DNA of 37,206 nucleotides from positions 1-37,206 of the forward strand of contig NZ_LAHP01000026.1 of the NCBI RefSeq assembly GCF_000987765.1, read 5' to 3'. The position numbers and the translations under genes were made by a program. This DNA comes from Arsukibacterium sp. MJ3 (GTDB lineage: Bacteria; Pseudomonadota; Gammaproteobacteria; Enterobacterales; Alteromonadaceae). Positions within the stretch are counted from its first letter, which is position 1. Every line of letters begins with the position of its first letter. This document shows positions 7,468 through 18,283 of the stretch, one piece after another. The notes under the pieces were generated by a model. That model was not told the origin of the DNA. It saw only the letters and a list, made by a program, of their open reading frames with translations, and searched no databases.

Positions 7468-8265
7468 TTAGCTAAATCGGCCGGTGCGGCGAAACAGCAG
7501 TAACAGCAACATAGCAAACAGACTAAGGCTAGCAGGCTCTGGCACGGCCAGCGGCAGCACCACAAAGCGCTCGAGATCGCTGGTTACCACCCAGCTATTA
7601 CCAAAACTGTTACCCAAACGAAAGCAGCCACCCAGCTCCGGAATACAGGCCGGCCCGCTGATAAAAGTATCAATATTGTAAAATACAAAGCTTTCGGGAG
7701 CGGTAATATTCAGGCTGGCTCTAAGGGTATATTCACCCGGCTGTAAATCGGCTGGCATGGCGGCATTCATATACATTTCACGCCGGGTCTGCTGGCTAAG
7801 GCCCTCTTCTACCGCTACATCAACGCCGCTAAATACCCAGGAATTGATGCCATTACTGATAGTCCAGCTTAATAGCGACTGCGCCTCAGCAAAAAAGCTC
7901 TGGGTATAACCAAACAGGTCTAACGGCTCGCCCTGATAAAACTGCCAGTAGCAGGGGGCATCTTCAAACGGCGTGTTACCATCCAGATAGACAATACAAT
8001 CTTCTTCTGGCACCGCTGAAATAGCATATTCACCGGGGCCGCGTGCGGCTATTGGCACCCCGGCTGCAAAATACTCTTCACGTAGTAAGCCAGACACCAG
8101 CTCCGTTTCCGGCACCATAGTGACCCAGGTAGGAAAACTAATGGAAATACTGCCTTTGCCAGCATTCCGAACCAACCCTGCCTCGGCTATAGTGCTATAC
8201 ACCAATAAAAACAGCTGACTGCAGATCAGGCTAAAGCCAAACAGTACTGCAATATACTTTTTCAT
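7468..8265 (-). CDS. PEP-CTERM sorting domain protein
   Basis: This 265-residue secreted protein has a signal peptide (MKKYIAVLFGFSLICSQLFL) and a C-terminal PEP-CTERM tail: VPEPASLSLFAML, a hydrophobic helix, then the basic end RRTGRFS. The PEP motif is the recognition signal for exosortase-type processing during export of surface or EPS-associated proteins. The middle (about 30-230) is acidic with several Cys residues and probable beta strands, with no family I recognise. The ATG at 8265 is chosen because AAGGAA lies 6 bp upstream; an in-frame ATG at 8289 is preceded by nothing useful. The gene is convergent with the TolB/TPR gene and downstream of the alpha/beta hydrolase gene on the same strand, about 35 bp away, so these two may be co-transcribed. 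Confidence 0.85.
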   Translation of the reverse strand: MKKYIAVLFGFSLICSQLFLLVYSTIAEAGLVRNAGKGSISISFPTWVTMVPETELVSGLLREEYFAAGVPIAARGPGEYAISAVPEEDCIVYLDGNTPFEDAPCYWQFYQGEPLDLFGYTQSFFAEAQSLLSWTISNGINSWVFSGVDVAVEEGLSQQTRREMYMNAAMPADLQPGEYTLRASLNITAPESFVFYNIDTFISGPACIPELGGCFRLGNSFGNSWVVTSDLERFVVLPLAVPEPASLSLFAMLLLLLFRRTGRFS

Positions 8266-8301
8266 AGTAATTCCTTTTTTAAACAGCACTTTCGCCGGCT
8301 G

Positions 8302-9633
8302 TTACTGGCGCAGTTTAAACACGGCGGCATCGACGCTGCGCTGCATTACCACCTGCAGCAGCACCGTTTGGTGCGGGCTAAACAGCCAGTCAATGTCATC
8401 TGGTTGCAGCTTTAAGCCCGCGGTGTCGGTGGCCGCAACACTGGCATAACCCACCGGCTGGCGGGGTGGCTTAAAATGCGGCTCGGCGTTAAAGCTAATA
8501 TACAACTGGTTAAGCTGATAGTGCTGGCGCAGCTCAGCCAGGCTGGCCAGATTAAAATACAGGGTACGGTAAGCGCCGTTATCGCTATAGGCATGAACAC
8601 CACATAAAAACTGCTGATACAGCTGTTGCTCAAACTTCTCGTCCTTTTTACCGGTACGGTAAAATTCGACAAAATAGTCCTGCACGCTGTTGGCCAGATG
8701 ATCGGTTAGCTGACAAACCACCTGGCTACGCTGCGGGCTTTTGCTGGCAACGGCCGGGTCAAGGGCATTAATGTGTTGCTGCCAGTTAAAACTGTCAGCG
8801 AGTGGCTGATAATCGGCATCTTCTACCTGTAAGGCCTGAGTCAGAATGGTTTGAGTAAGCGGATTTTTCGGCCCTTTATCTTTAAATACCAGAGTGCTAT
8901 GGTTTTCGTTATCTAAAATGGCCAGCGCAATATCGCCTTTGCTGCGGCTAAACTGCAAACTGCCAGATAATACGCATTGCTGCTCGTCCAGCGCCAGCTC
9001 AATCCGGCTGCAATTGAGGTTAGCGCCACTTATCCGCACCGTGCCATCTGAGCCTGCCTCATTGGCAATGGCGCTAACGCCAGAGTAACCGGTATTGCCA
9101 ATCATTACCGTGGCCAAAATTTTACCAGCGCCATACCAGCTCTCTGTAGAGAACAAATCGTTAAATGCCAGTTGTTGGCTATAAGGAGAGGCTAATTCCA
9201 GCCCTTTGAGGATTTGGCTACCGGTTTGAAAACCTGGCTGGCCCCAGCCTTTTACCGCCCGGCCAAAAAAGCTGCGGCCCTTATGGGCTAAATGTGAGCC
9301 AAAATTGGCCGGCGCCATCATCACAAGCCGCTTCACCGGGTTATGGCTGGCACTGTAAAACTGAGTAAACCACTGACGTGCGACTAATGAACCGGTACTG
9401 TGCACCACTAAATCAACACTGCGATCTTCGGTAGGCAAGCCCATTTCGTGCCAGGCGCGCTGCATGGCAGTAGCTAAATCGGTGTAGGTAACATCGTCGT
9501 GCATCGACAGCCAGTCGCCCAGATGCAGATGCACGGTCTTTTTATTGGGTAATTGTTTGATAAATTTACTGATAGCAGCAAAAGAGCGACTGTTGTCGCT
9601 CCAGCCATGTAGCATAATGACCGGGTTGTCCAT
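8302..9633 (-). CDS. Alpha/beta hydrolase (lipase/PGAP1-like)
   Basis: This 443-residue protein begins MDNPVIMLHGWSDNSRSF. The HG pair at 9-10 forms the usual oxyanion-hole strand, and the nucleophile elbow reads VVHSTGS with Ser79. The first Gly of the canonical GxSxG is Val here, as in some lipase and PGAP1-like families. The N-terminal half (to about residue 240) is the hydrolase fold. The C-terminal half is unassigned but includes a strand-rich stretch (DNENHSTLVFKDKGPKNP). No signal peptide is seen, so it is probably cytoplasmic. The ATG at 9633 has AAGGAAG 5 bp upstream and fits the fold start; an upstream in-frame ATG at 9678 adds a leader with no domain content. Substrate unknown, perhaps a lipid or ester. 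Confidence 0.8.
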   Translation of the reverse strand: MDNPVIMLHGWSDNSRSFAAISKFIKQLPNKKTVHLHLGDWLSMHDDVTYTDLATAMQRAWHEMGLPTEDRSVDLVVHSTGSLVARQWFTQFYSASHNPVKRLVMMAPANFGSHLAHKGRSFFGRAVKGWGQPGFQTGSQILKGLELASPYSQQLAFNDLFSTESWYGAGKILATVMIGNTGYSGVSAIANEAGSDGTVRISGANLNCSRIELALDEQQCVLSGSLQFSRSKGDIALAILDNENHSTLVFKDKGPKNPLTQTILTQALQVEDADYQPLADSFNWQQHINALDPAVASKSPQRSQVVCQLTDHLANSVQDYFVEFYRTGKKDEKFEQQLYQQFLCGVHAYSDNGAYRTLYFNLASLAELRQHYQLNQLYISFNAEPHFKPPRQPVGYASVAATDTAGLKLQPDDIDWLFSPHQTVLLQVVMQRSVDAAVFKLRQ

Positions 9634-9730
9634 AATGTCTTCCTTGTTACCAGCCGGAAAACCAGACATCACCCGCACACTTCGCAGATCTTGGTTACAT
9701 TTTAAAACCTGATGAGTATAGCAGGCTTTG

Positions 9731-10669
9731 CTAATAGCCTTTACGTTGTAAAAAATTCAGTGCTGCTACAATCGCCGTAACCTGAGCCTGAATGCACTGC
9801 GCAGCGCTGGCATTGGGGCTGTCCGGATACATTTCTGTTGTCGTGACGTAGCGCGCATCTGTGACGCCGGCGCATAAACCAAGGGCTTTTTTGGGATAAT
9901 TCACCACCCCCGGCTGGCTAATGGCTTCGCCTATTAAACGACCTTCGCTATCGGCTGGCGCAATTTGGGTTACTTTGCTCACTGCCAGATTAATGGCTTG
10001 CTGAAAATCGGCCACTGGTTTGGCACTGTCACCTACTAAATAAAAACCATCGGGAATATCCCAATTGGTATTCACTTCACCATCGCGTGCCGCTTTTGCT
10101 GGCCGAAACTCGCTGTTATCCGAATTAGTGGTTTCATGTAAGTCAATATGCGCCAGTACCGGCTGGCTAAGATGTTGTAAATAGCTCACCACCGCAGCCG
10201 CTTCTGCTACCGGGCTGTTATTAGTGAAGTTACGGTTAGGATCCAGCGCTAACGGATTCCAGCGGTTGATGGTTTCATAAGCCCAGGGGCTAATGCAGGG
10301 CAGCACCACTAAATTAAAATGATCGCAGTAATTCATAGCTTCGGTTTGCAAAAAACCAATCGCGCCCTGCACGCCGCTGGTTTCATAACCGTGTACCCCG
10401 CCGGTGACAAGCACCGTTGCCTTGGCGGCGTCTATACCATTACTAAATGCGACCAGCGGGTAATGGCCAGCACCATACTGCCGATAATCTAGCTCACCAT
10501 ATTGCTGGCACTGAAAGCCCGCTGGCAACTGCTGTAATGTTGCCAGTACCTCCTGTGAATAACTGCGCTTAATGTGTTGCCGCTGCAGCCACTGTGCTTT
10601 TTCTGCTACGCCCCATTGCTGCCCCGGCACGCCTATATCGTAAACTTGACTATCCATCATAGTGCTCAC
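9731..10669 (-). CDS. M14-family metallopeptidase / succinylglutamate desuccinylase-aspartoacylase-like
   Basis: This 312-residue protein shows the zinc site of the M14 fold: HxxE in VTGGVHGYETSG (His93, Glu96) and a third His in VLAHIDLHET (about 174-178). DPNRNF (about 143-148) contains the substrate-binding Arg region typical of carboxypeptidase-like and aspartoacylase-like members. These enzymes hydrolyse the C-terminal residue of a peptide or an N-acyl amino acid, and sequence alone does not separate the two. No signal peptide is seen, so a cytoplasmic role is likely. The start is weakly defined: GTG at 10669, or ATG at 10660 or 10657. No clear ribosome site favours one of them. Confidence 0.8.
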   Translation of the reverse strand: MSTMMDSQVYDIGVPGQQWGVAEKAQWLQRQHIKRSYSQEVLATLQQLPAGFQCQQYGELDYRQYGAGHYPLVAFSNGIDAAKATVLVTGGVHGYETSGVQGAIGFLQTEAMNYCDHFNLVVLPCISPWAYETINRWNPLALDPNRNFTNNSPVAEAAAVVSYLQHLSQPVLAHIDLHETTNSDNSEFRPAKAARDGEVNTNWDIPDGFYLVGDSAKPVADFQQAINLAVSKVTQIAPADSEGRLIGEAISQPGVVNYPKKALGLCAGVTDARYVTTTEMYPDSPNASAAQCIQAQVTAIVAALNFLQRKGY

Positions 10670-10888
10670 TCATTATTAATAGTAAGCCTACGCTAACGCG
10701 TTATGCCCCAACAGGCAATTACAACGAGAATAAGTCTGCTATGTGCTAATTTATAGGTTAAACCTGCCACTATTATTAAATAGCCGCATCAAGCAGAGTT
10801 AGCTACAGTGACAGCTACTGAGCATTACTAAAAAAGCTATTCTGGCCTATTAACGCCAACTAGTGCTGATGAATTTACGGAGTCTGAT

Positions 10889-11872
10889 ATGGGTTTACTG
10901 GTTAACGGTAACTGGCAAGATAAATGGTACGACACCGACAGTAACGACGGCGAATTTAAACGCGAAAATGCCCAGTTACGTCATTGGATTACCGCAGATG
11001 GTAGTGCTGGAACTTCTGGCGAAGCGGGCTTTAAGGCTGAAAAAAATCGTTATCATCTTTATGTGTCGCTGGCGTGTCCCTGGGCGCATCGTACGCTGAT
11101 TTTTTTGCAGTTGAAAAACCTGACAAATTATATCAGCGTGTCAGTGGTCAGCCCCGACATGCTTGCACATGGCTGGGCGTTTGATACCAGCAACCATAGC
11201 ACCGGTGATAGCCTGTTTAGTTATAATTATTTGCACCAGGTGTATACCCGCCACCAAGCCGATTACAGCGGCCGGGTAACCGTACCTTTGTTATGGGACA
11301 AGCAACAACATTGTATTGTCAGCAATGAATCGGCCGATATTATCCGGATGCTGAATTCAGCTTTTAATCACCTTACTGGTAATAACGATGATTATTATCC
11401 GGCACAGTTACAAAGCGACATTAACGCAATCAATGATGTGGTGTATCAGAACATTAATAACGGCGTGTACTTGTCTGGTTTTGCTACCAGCCAATCGGCC
11501 TATGAACAGGCTTACAATAACCTGTTTAAGGCGCTGGATAACATTGAAGCATCTTTAAGTGAGCAGCGCTACTTAACCGGGGCCAAAATTACCGAAGCCG
11601 ACTGGCGTTTATTTACCACACTGATCCGCTTTGATGCGGTATATCATGGCCACTTTAAATGCAATAAACAGCGTCTGGCGGACTATCCTAATTTATCAGG
11701 TTTTACCCGCGAGCTATTTCAGTGGCCGGGTGTGGCAGATACCGTTAATTTTTATCATATTAAACGGCATTACTACTTCAGCCATACCATGATAAACCCT
11801 AGCCAGGTAGTTCCCGCAGGGCCAAATATAGATTATAAGGCAGCCCATCAGCGCGCCAAGGTTAGCCCATAA
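10889..11872 (+). CDS. yqjG: Glutathionyl-hydroquinone reductase
   Basis: This 327-residue protein matches E. coli YqjG (328) throughout: MGLLVNGNWQDKWYDT, RYHLYVSLACPWAHRT, SGRVTVPLLWDK, HCIVSNESADIIRM, FKCNKQRL and YYFSHTMINP. It belongs to the Xi-class glutathione transferases, which reduce glutathionyl-hydroquinones to hydroquinones by using glutathione. The catalytic Cys is Cys63 in the CPWAHRT motif, the same position as in YqjG. It acts in the cytoplasm in quinone and aromatic-compound detoxification. The ATG at 10889 has ACGGAG about 8 bp upstream. It is followed 101 bp later by the glutaredoxin-like gene in the same direction, which fits a shared thiol-redox function, though separate promoters are possible. 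Confidence 0.93.
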   Translation: MGLLVNGNWQDKWYDTDSNDGEFKRENAQLRHWITADGSAGTSGEAGFKAEKNRYHLYVSLACPWAHRTLIFLQLKNLTNYISVSVVSPDMLAHGWAFDTSNHSTGDSLFSYNYLHQVYTRHQADYSGRVTVPLLWDKQQHCIVSNESADIIRMLNSAFNHLTGNNDDYYPAQLQSDINAINDVVYQNINNGVYLSGFATSQSAYEQAYNNLFKALDNIEASLSEQRYLTGAKITEADWRLFTTLIRFDAVYHGHFKCNKQRLADYPNLSGFTRELFQWPGVADTVNFYHIKRHYYFSHTMINPSQVVPAGPNIDYKAAHQRAKVSP

Positions 11873-11973
11873 GTATAATTAACCTCAAACAACTTCATGT
11901 TATCTTAGCTAGGCTGCAGTAGACGGATAATGGTACACTGACACTTGAAACTTACTAACCTACAGAGTGAATA

Positions 11974-12411
11974 ATGCGTTTGTTTATTCGTTTATTTTTC
12001 CGCTTAATCCGACTTGTTTTAACTCCTTTTATGCTGCTGGCTGAATGGCTAACTACCCCAAAAGCCATCAACCGTAGTGCAGAACAACAGGCTCAAGTTA
12101 ATCAGGCTTGCCAGCAACTGGCGTTGTATCAGTTTGCTGCCTGCCCATTTTGTATTAAAGTGCGTAAAGAAATGGCCCGCTTGGGGCTTACTATTGAAAA
12201 ACGCGATGCCCAGCACAACCCGCTGCACCGCAAGACGCTACACGACAACGGCGGCAAAATTAAAGTACCCTGCCTGCGCATTACTTCAGTAGTAACTGAG
12301 GCGCAACCCAAAGGCCAAGCCGCTGCACAACAAGAACAATGGTTGTACGAATCTACTGCTATCATCCATTATCTACAGCAACAATTTACGACAGAACCTG
12401 TAAGCCAGTAG
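11974..12411 (+). CDS. Membrane-anchored glutaredoxin-like protein
   Basis: This 145-residue protein begins with a hydrophobic basic helix (LFIRLFFRLIRLVLTPFMLL, about 3-22). A thioredoxin-fold GST/glutaredoxin N-domain follows, with the active site CPFC (Cys57-Cys60) in FAACPFCIKVRKEM. The dithiol motif and the later KVPCLRI (the conserved cis-Pro region) point to a glutaredoxin using glutathione rather than a GST. YESTAIIHYL near the end is the usual glutathione-binding ES motif. The leader would anchor it to the inner membrane, though which side the thiol site faces is not decided by sequence. It lies downstream of yqjG on the same strand. The stop at 12411 is 6 bp from the stop of the convergent FIST gene. 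Confidence 0.85.
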   Translation: MRLFIRLFFRLIRLVLTPFMLLAEWLTTPKAINRSAEQQAQVNQACQQLALYQFAACPFCIKVRKEMARLGLTIEKRDAQHNPLHRKTLHDNGGKIKVPCLRITSVVTEAQPKGQAAAQQEQWLYESTAIIHYLQQQFTTEPVSQ

Positions 12412-12426
12412 CCGTTTTTAACGGCT
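12410..12426. terminator. Short shared hairpin between convergent genes
   Basis: AGCCGTT-TTT-AACGGCT is a perfect 7-bp stem with a 3-nt loop. It covers both stop codons of the glutaredoxin-like gene (+) and the FIST gene (-). No long T-tract follows on either strand, so it may be a weak bidirectional terminator or a short RNA hairpin. Confidence 0.35.
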
Positions 12427-13635
12427 TAAAATAACCAGGACACCACTCCAGTCTAAGCCTCGGCTTTTACCCGCCTGAGGCGCAATTTCCACCCCACAGT
12501 AGAAGCCGAGCAACGGGATATTTTGCTCATTTAACAAACGTTGTACTTCACTAGCGTCTTGCTGATCAGGGTGATCAAGTTGGGCAATCCGGCCCGCACA
12601 GTCCATATACAAGGCAAACAACGGTTGTTTACCATCGTGCTTAATCTGTTGCAACAGGGCAGAAGTGCTCGCTCTGGCTGATACTCGGGTTAACAGCGGG
12701 TCACGCAACATTAGTTGCACTTGCAGGCCTTCATGCATATCGGGTTCAAACAAAATAACCCCTTCAGCATTTGGCAAAATGCCACTAATTAGCCGGTTGC
12801 TAAAATCGTTTTCACTACCCGCCAGCGCTGGCCGTACCGGAATACCAAAACAAAGCTCTCTCACCGGTGCCTGGTCGCGCCAAGTGCTGTTGCCAAAAGC
12901 CCGATCAATTACGTCGACTGCCGGCTTGCCATCTAAGGTATATAAAAACTGCCCAAAAATACCGGTAATGGTGTAAAGGGTGTCACTTAATGGCTTACAA
13001 CCGTGCATCACCGTAATATGGGGCGTGAGGTTACCACCAAATAACAACGCACTGGCGCTTTGTTGTTTAATGCTGTTACCACAAAATTGATAAGTACTAC
13101 TAAAATACTGATCGCCCAACAAACCTGCCCCCACTATTGGCACAGCACTCGCTAAATGCCGCTCTAAACCACGTAGCAGCGGCGCAGACGGGTTCATCAC
13201 GGGGGCCACATTTTTGGCACCGGAAAACTTTATTGAATCATAAAATAATAGAAGTAAACTGGCATCAGGCATCATTGGCATTGCGGCAGCCAACTGCTCG
13301 CCCGCATTAAACGGGCTGTTAAATAAACCGTTAGCCACGGCCATCTGGCAGTAATTATCCTGAAATTTTAACACCGCAATAGCCGCAGGATAGCCTTGAT
13401 AAGACAAATGCTGATTGGTGATAACACCAATGGCTTAACCACCAAAAATATTTACATTTTGGCCAACAACTGCCCGTAGCCCTGCGTGAAATGCCTGATG
13501 ATCAAGCTGACCACTGCAAAAAGCCAGTACTAAATCGGTTTGTTCAAAATCGGCCTGAGCCATAGCGTTTTTAGCAGCCTGCTGCCCTGCAATAAACGCT
13601 TCTTTACCATTACTGTACCCTACACCAACTTTCAT
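12418..13635 (-). pseudogene. FIST domain sensor protein gene interrupted by an in-frame TAA
   Basis: Two parts in the same frame join perfectly. The first (13635-13435, 66 codons) reads MKVGVGYSNGKEAF through to GQNVNIFGG and the second begins AIGVITNQHLSYQGYPAAIA. Together they form a FIST_N plus FIST_C protein of about 405 residues, a normal length. FIST proteins bind small ligands and are tied to signal transduction in bacteria. The single TAA (minus strand, 13437-13435) falls between GG and AIGV where many homologues have Ser; TCA to TAA is one base change. The downstream part has its own ATG (13407) but no ribosome site I trust. Either the gene is dead, the base is a sequencing error, or the two halves are made separately. 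The sequence after the stop remains fully open and conserved-looking, so the change is recent or artefactual. Confidence 0.85.
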
Positions 13636-13756
13636 AATCCCTCATATTGCTGGCAAATTAACGTCTGCGGTGAAACTACACCAACCAGTAACGAATGTTA
13701 CACTTATTTAACGGTAGCAGATATAAATAAAACAGTATGATTGTTGATAGTAGTGC

Positions 13757-15538
13757 TTAAGCTGCGCTATCTGCAGCAAGAAATTGTAACTCTGCCAACT
13801 GTTGATACAGCTGGCAATGTTGCATCAGCTCACTGTGGGTACCAGAGGCAATTAACTGGCCTTTATCTAATACCAGAATACGGTCAACATGCAACACCGT
13901 AGTTAAACGATGCGCAATAATCAAGGTTGTTTTACCTTGCATTAACTGCTCCAGTGCCTGCTTTACATAGTGCTCACTGGCTGCATCCAGTGCGCTGGTT
14001 GCTTCATCCAGCAGTAATATGGGCCGATCGGCCAACATAGCCCGCGCAATGGCAATACGCTGCTTTTGACCACCGGATAAACGCACACCACGCTCGCCCA
14101 ACTGACTGTGATAGCCCTCGTTTAATAATTGAATAAACTCATCAGCCTGGGCGGCTTTACAAGCGGTAATAACATCTTGCTCGGTGGCATCAGGCCGGCC
14201 ATAACGCACATTTTCCAGCACGCTATCGGCAAATATCACTGCATCTTGCGGCACCAGCGCAAACTGCGCCCGCAGTACAGCAGGGTCTAGCGTACTAATA
14301 TCTACTCCATCCAATACGATGCTGCCAACCGGTAAATTATAAAAACGCTGCAACAATTGAAATAAGGTACTTTTACCGGCACCACTTGGCCCCACCAGTG
14401 CCACACGTTCACCGGGGGCAATGCTTAGGTTAAGCTGCTGTAACACAGATTGCTCAGGTAGCTGTGGATAATGAAAACTTACCTGTTCAAACACTAAGCC
14501 ACCGGCTACCGGCTGGCTTAACTGCGCCGGACTGCCCGGTGCAGCAATATCGACCGGCATATGAGCCAACTCGATTAACCGCTCAGTGGCACCCGCAGCG
14601 CGCTGAATTTCGCCTATTACTTCACTAATTGTTGCCACAGCACCGGCAACCACTACCGCATAAAACAAAAAAGCGGTTAGCTCACCGGCAGTAACCCGGC
14701 CTGCTATTACGTCTAAAGCCCCTACCCAACCAACCAAGGTCATGGCACTGATGCTCAGTAACATCACCAGACCAATTAACAGTGCCCGATAAAAAATACG
14801 CTGTTTCGCCGCCGCCATCACCTGCTCGATTTTGCCTGCAAACAATTGTTGATCTACCGCTTCATGACCATACGCTTGCACGGTATGAATTTCATGCAGG
14901 CTTTCATCAACATGTGCACCAATATCGGCCAGTCGGTCCTGACTTGCTCTTGCCATACGCCTTACCAGCCGGCCCAGCACCAAAATAGGTACCAGCACTA
15001 AAGGCACCGCCACCAGCACTAACGCAGTCATTTTAAGACTGGTAAACGCCATCATCAATAAACCGCCTATAGCTGACACTGTTGAGCGTAATGCCATGGA
15101 CAAACTGGAACCCACTACCGTTTGTATTACTGTGGTATCGGCAGTAAAGCGGGAAATGACTTCACCGGTACGGGTTTCGTTATAAAACGACGGTGACAAG
15201 GTTAACATGTGCTGATACACCCGATTGCGGATATCGGCACTGACCCGCTCGCCTAACCAGGTCATCAGATAAAAACGACAAAACACTGCCGTAGCGCTAA
15301 CGCAGGTGATCACTAAAATAAGCAGAATAATCGTCGTCAATCGCGCCGTATCACCACTTACAAAGCCTTCATCAACCAATAAACGCACACCTTGCCCCAG
15401 CGCCAGCCAGGCCATTGCCCCAATCAACAAAAAAAACATCGCGGCCACAACCCGCCAGCGATAAGGCGCTAAAAAGCCAATAATCCAGGGCAATACCGCT
15501 TGCTTAGTGCTTACACGATTATCAGACAGTGAATTCAT
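13757..15538 (-). CDS. ABC exporter, fused permease and ATPase (MsbA-related)
   Basis: This 593-residue half-transporter has an N-terminal six-helix permease (about 15-320) and a C-terminal nucleotide-binding domain. The ATPase shows Walker A GPSGAGKST (about 383-391), signature LSGGQKQR, Walker B ILLLDEATSALD and the switch His in IIAHRLTT. The permease carries the type IV exporter coupling segments (RNRVYQHMLTLSPSFYNET, then GEVISRFTADT). It works as a homodimer in the inner membrane and exports a lipid-like or hydrophobic compound; the substrate cannot be inferred. The ATG at 15538 has AAGG 4-5 bp upstream; an in-frame ATG at 15589 is less likely. A palindrome (15584-15605) and a 2 x 13-bp tandem repeat (15557-15582) lie just upstream. 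It is divergent from the N-ATPase operon. Confidence 0.88.
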   Translation of the reverse strand: MNSLSDNRVSTKQAVLPWIIGFLAPYRWRVVAAMFFLLIGAMAWLALGQGVRLLVDEGFVSGDTARLTTIILLILVITCVSATAVFCRFYLMTWLGERVSADIRNRVYQHMLTLSPSFYNETRTGEVISRFTADTTVIQTVVGSSLSMALRSTVSAIGGLLMMAFTSLKMTALVLVAVPLVLVPILVLGRLVRRMARASQDRLADIGAHVDESLHEIHTVQAYGHEAVDQQLFAGKIEQVMAAAKQRIFYRALLIGLVMLLSISAMTLVGWVGALDVIAGRVTAGELTAFLFYAVVVAGAVATISEVIGEIQRAAGATERLIELAHMPVDIAAPGSPAQLSQPVAGGLVFEQVSFHYPQLPEQSVLQQLNLSIAPGERVALVGPSGAGKSTLFQLLQRFYNLPVGSIVLDGVDISTLDPAVLRAQFALVPQDAVIFADSVLENVRYGRPDATEQDVITACKAAQADEFIQLLNEGYHSQLGERGVRLSGGQKQRIAIARAMLADRPILLLDEATSALDAASEHYVKQALEQLMQGKTTLIIAHRLTTVLHVDRILVLDKGQLIASGTHSELMQHCQLYQQLAELQFLAADSAA

Positions 15539-15556
15539 ATTACCTTGGTTCCTACT

Positions 15557-15605
15557 ATGGCTGTGTGGGATGGCTGTGTGGTGTATCACTATGATAACAG
15601 TGATA
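15557..15605. promoter_or_regulatory. Tandem 13-bp repeat plus operator-like palindrome upstream of ABC exporter
   Basis: ATGGCTGTGTGGG (15557-15569) is followed directly by ATGGCTGTGTGGT (15570-15582). The palindrome TATCACT-N8-AGTGATA (15584-15590/15599-15605) comes next. The block lies 20-70 bp upstream of the exporter ATG (15538, minus strand), where an operator would sit. The palindrome has the look of a dimeric repressor site. No repressor gene is adjacent, so the regulator is unknown. Confidence 0.4.
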
Positions 15606-15714
15606 GTACGACATAGCCTGTCTGATTAAATACTCTAACTCGCGGGTATGCGCGCTAGCGTACAGACGATAATTTTGTCTGCTAATATCATTTAAACTCA
15701 TTTACTTAACTTTG

Positions 15715-15736
15715 CAGATCACAAAACAGATCACAA
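15715..15736 (+). promoter_or_regulatory. Direct repeat upstream of atpD
   Basis: CAGATCACAA occurs twice (15715-15724 and 15727-15736) with a 12-bp period, 28-49 bp before the atpD ATG and before its TTGGAGG ribosome site. The half-period of a DNA turn is not matched exactly. It could be a binding site in the leader or a chance slippage repeat. Confidence 0.3.
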
Positions 15737-15742
15737 CCTTGA

Positions 15743-17550
<1,808 letters not shown>

Positions 17551-17558
<8 letters not shown>

Positions 17559-17916
17559 ACCCTCTGCTGCCCATAAAAAAACCGCTGGCGATATTTCAGA
17601 GCAGATTAGCGCTAAAGCGCAGCGTAAACTTCACGCCCGACGCAAGGGCCAGCCCGCGGTTTGGCTTGGATTAGGCATGATGGGGTTAATTGGCTGGTCG
17701 GTTGTGATACCCACCCTGCTTGGCGCGTTATTGGGCGTTTGGCTAGACACGCAGCATCCTGGCCAGCACTCCTGGACCTTAGCGCTGTTAATGGCAGGGT
17801 TAACTTTGGGCTGCTTTAATGCCTGGCACTGGGTAGATAAAGAAGACCGGGCAATAGCGGCTGAACAGGCCAGACAACCAGAAGACAACGAGCAAAACGA
17901 TGATACAAAGCACTAG
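17551..17916 (+). CDS. atpQ: N-ATPase AtpQ (AtpI-like two-TM protein)
   Basis: This 121-residue protein has a hydrophilic N-terminus (about 1-33) with many Lys/Arg and then two membrane helices (about 38-62 and 72-92). Between the helices is the AtpI-type turn GVWLDTQHPGQHS, and after the second a charged tail. AtpI/AtpQ proteins are not part of the mature complex. They are proposed to aid assembly of the c-ring or Mg2+ uptake. Its position, fourth-from-start pattern D-C-Q-R, matches other N-ATPase operons. The ATG at 17551 lies inside the end of atpC, and its own stop overlaps the start of atpR. I see nothing unusual in it. Confidence 0.85.
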
Positions 17917-18283
17917 CGCCCAACTGCAACAGACATTATTACCCATAGCACAGTGGCTATGGCCTTTTATCGTCGGCACTGGTTTAGGCCTGATTTTTTT
18001 TGCGGGCCTGTGGTGGACAGTAAAAAAGATTCAGACGTCTTCGCAGCCCGCCGGCTGGTTAATAGTCAGTTTTGCACTAAGAATAGCTGTCGTTGTCTAT
18101 GGTGTGTATTGGGTAAGTAATGGCCAATGGCAGCGTGCGCTGGCCTGTACCCTAGGTATTTTATTCGCCCGCTTTATAGTGCTGCGCTTAACGCATGTAA
18201 GCCGCTCACAGGTTAGCTCTTATCATAACAGCGCCGATAACGCGGTTAACGCCAATAGCGGCAGGGCTAAACATGAACCTTAG
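17900..18283 (+). CDS. atpR: N-ATPase AtpR membrane subunit
   Basis: This 127-residue protein has three predicted membrane helices (about 21-42, 51-71, 79-97). Two Arg residues lie inside or at the edge of the second and third helices: Arg61 in FALRIAVVVYGV and Arg91 in FARFIVLRL. Such intramembrane Arg are typical of AtpR. For N-ATPases they have been proposed to interact with the carboxylates of subunit c. The gene exists only in N-type operons, so it is diagnostic. It overlaps atpQ by 17 bp and atpB by 11 bp. The ATG at 17900 is the only sensible start. Confidence 0.85.
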   Translation: MIQSTSAQLQQTLLPIAQWLWPFIVGTGLGLIFFAGLWWTVKKIQTSSQPAGWLIVSFALRIAVVVYGVYWVSNGQWQRALACTLGILFARFIVLRLTHVSRSQVSSYHNSADNAVNANSGRAKHEP

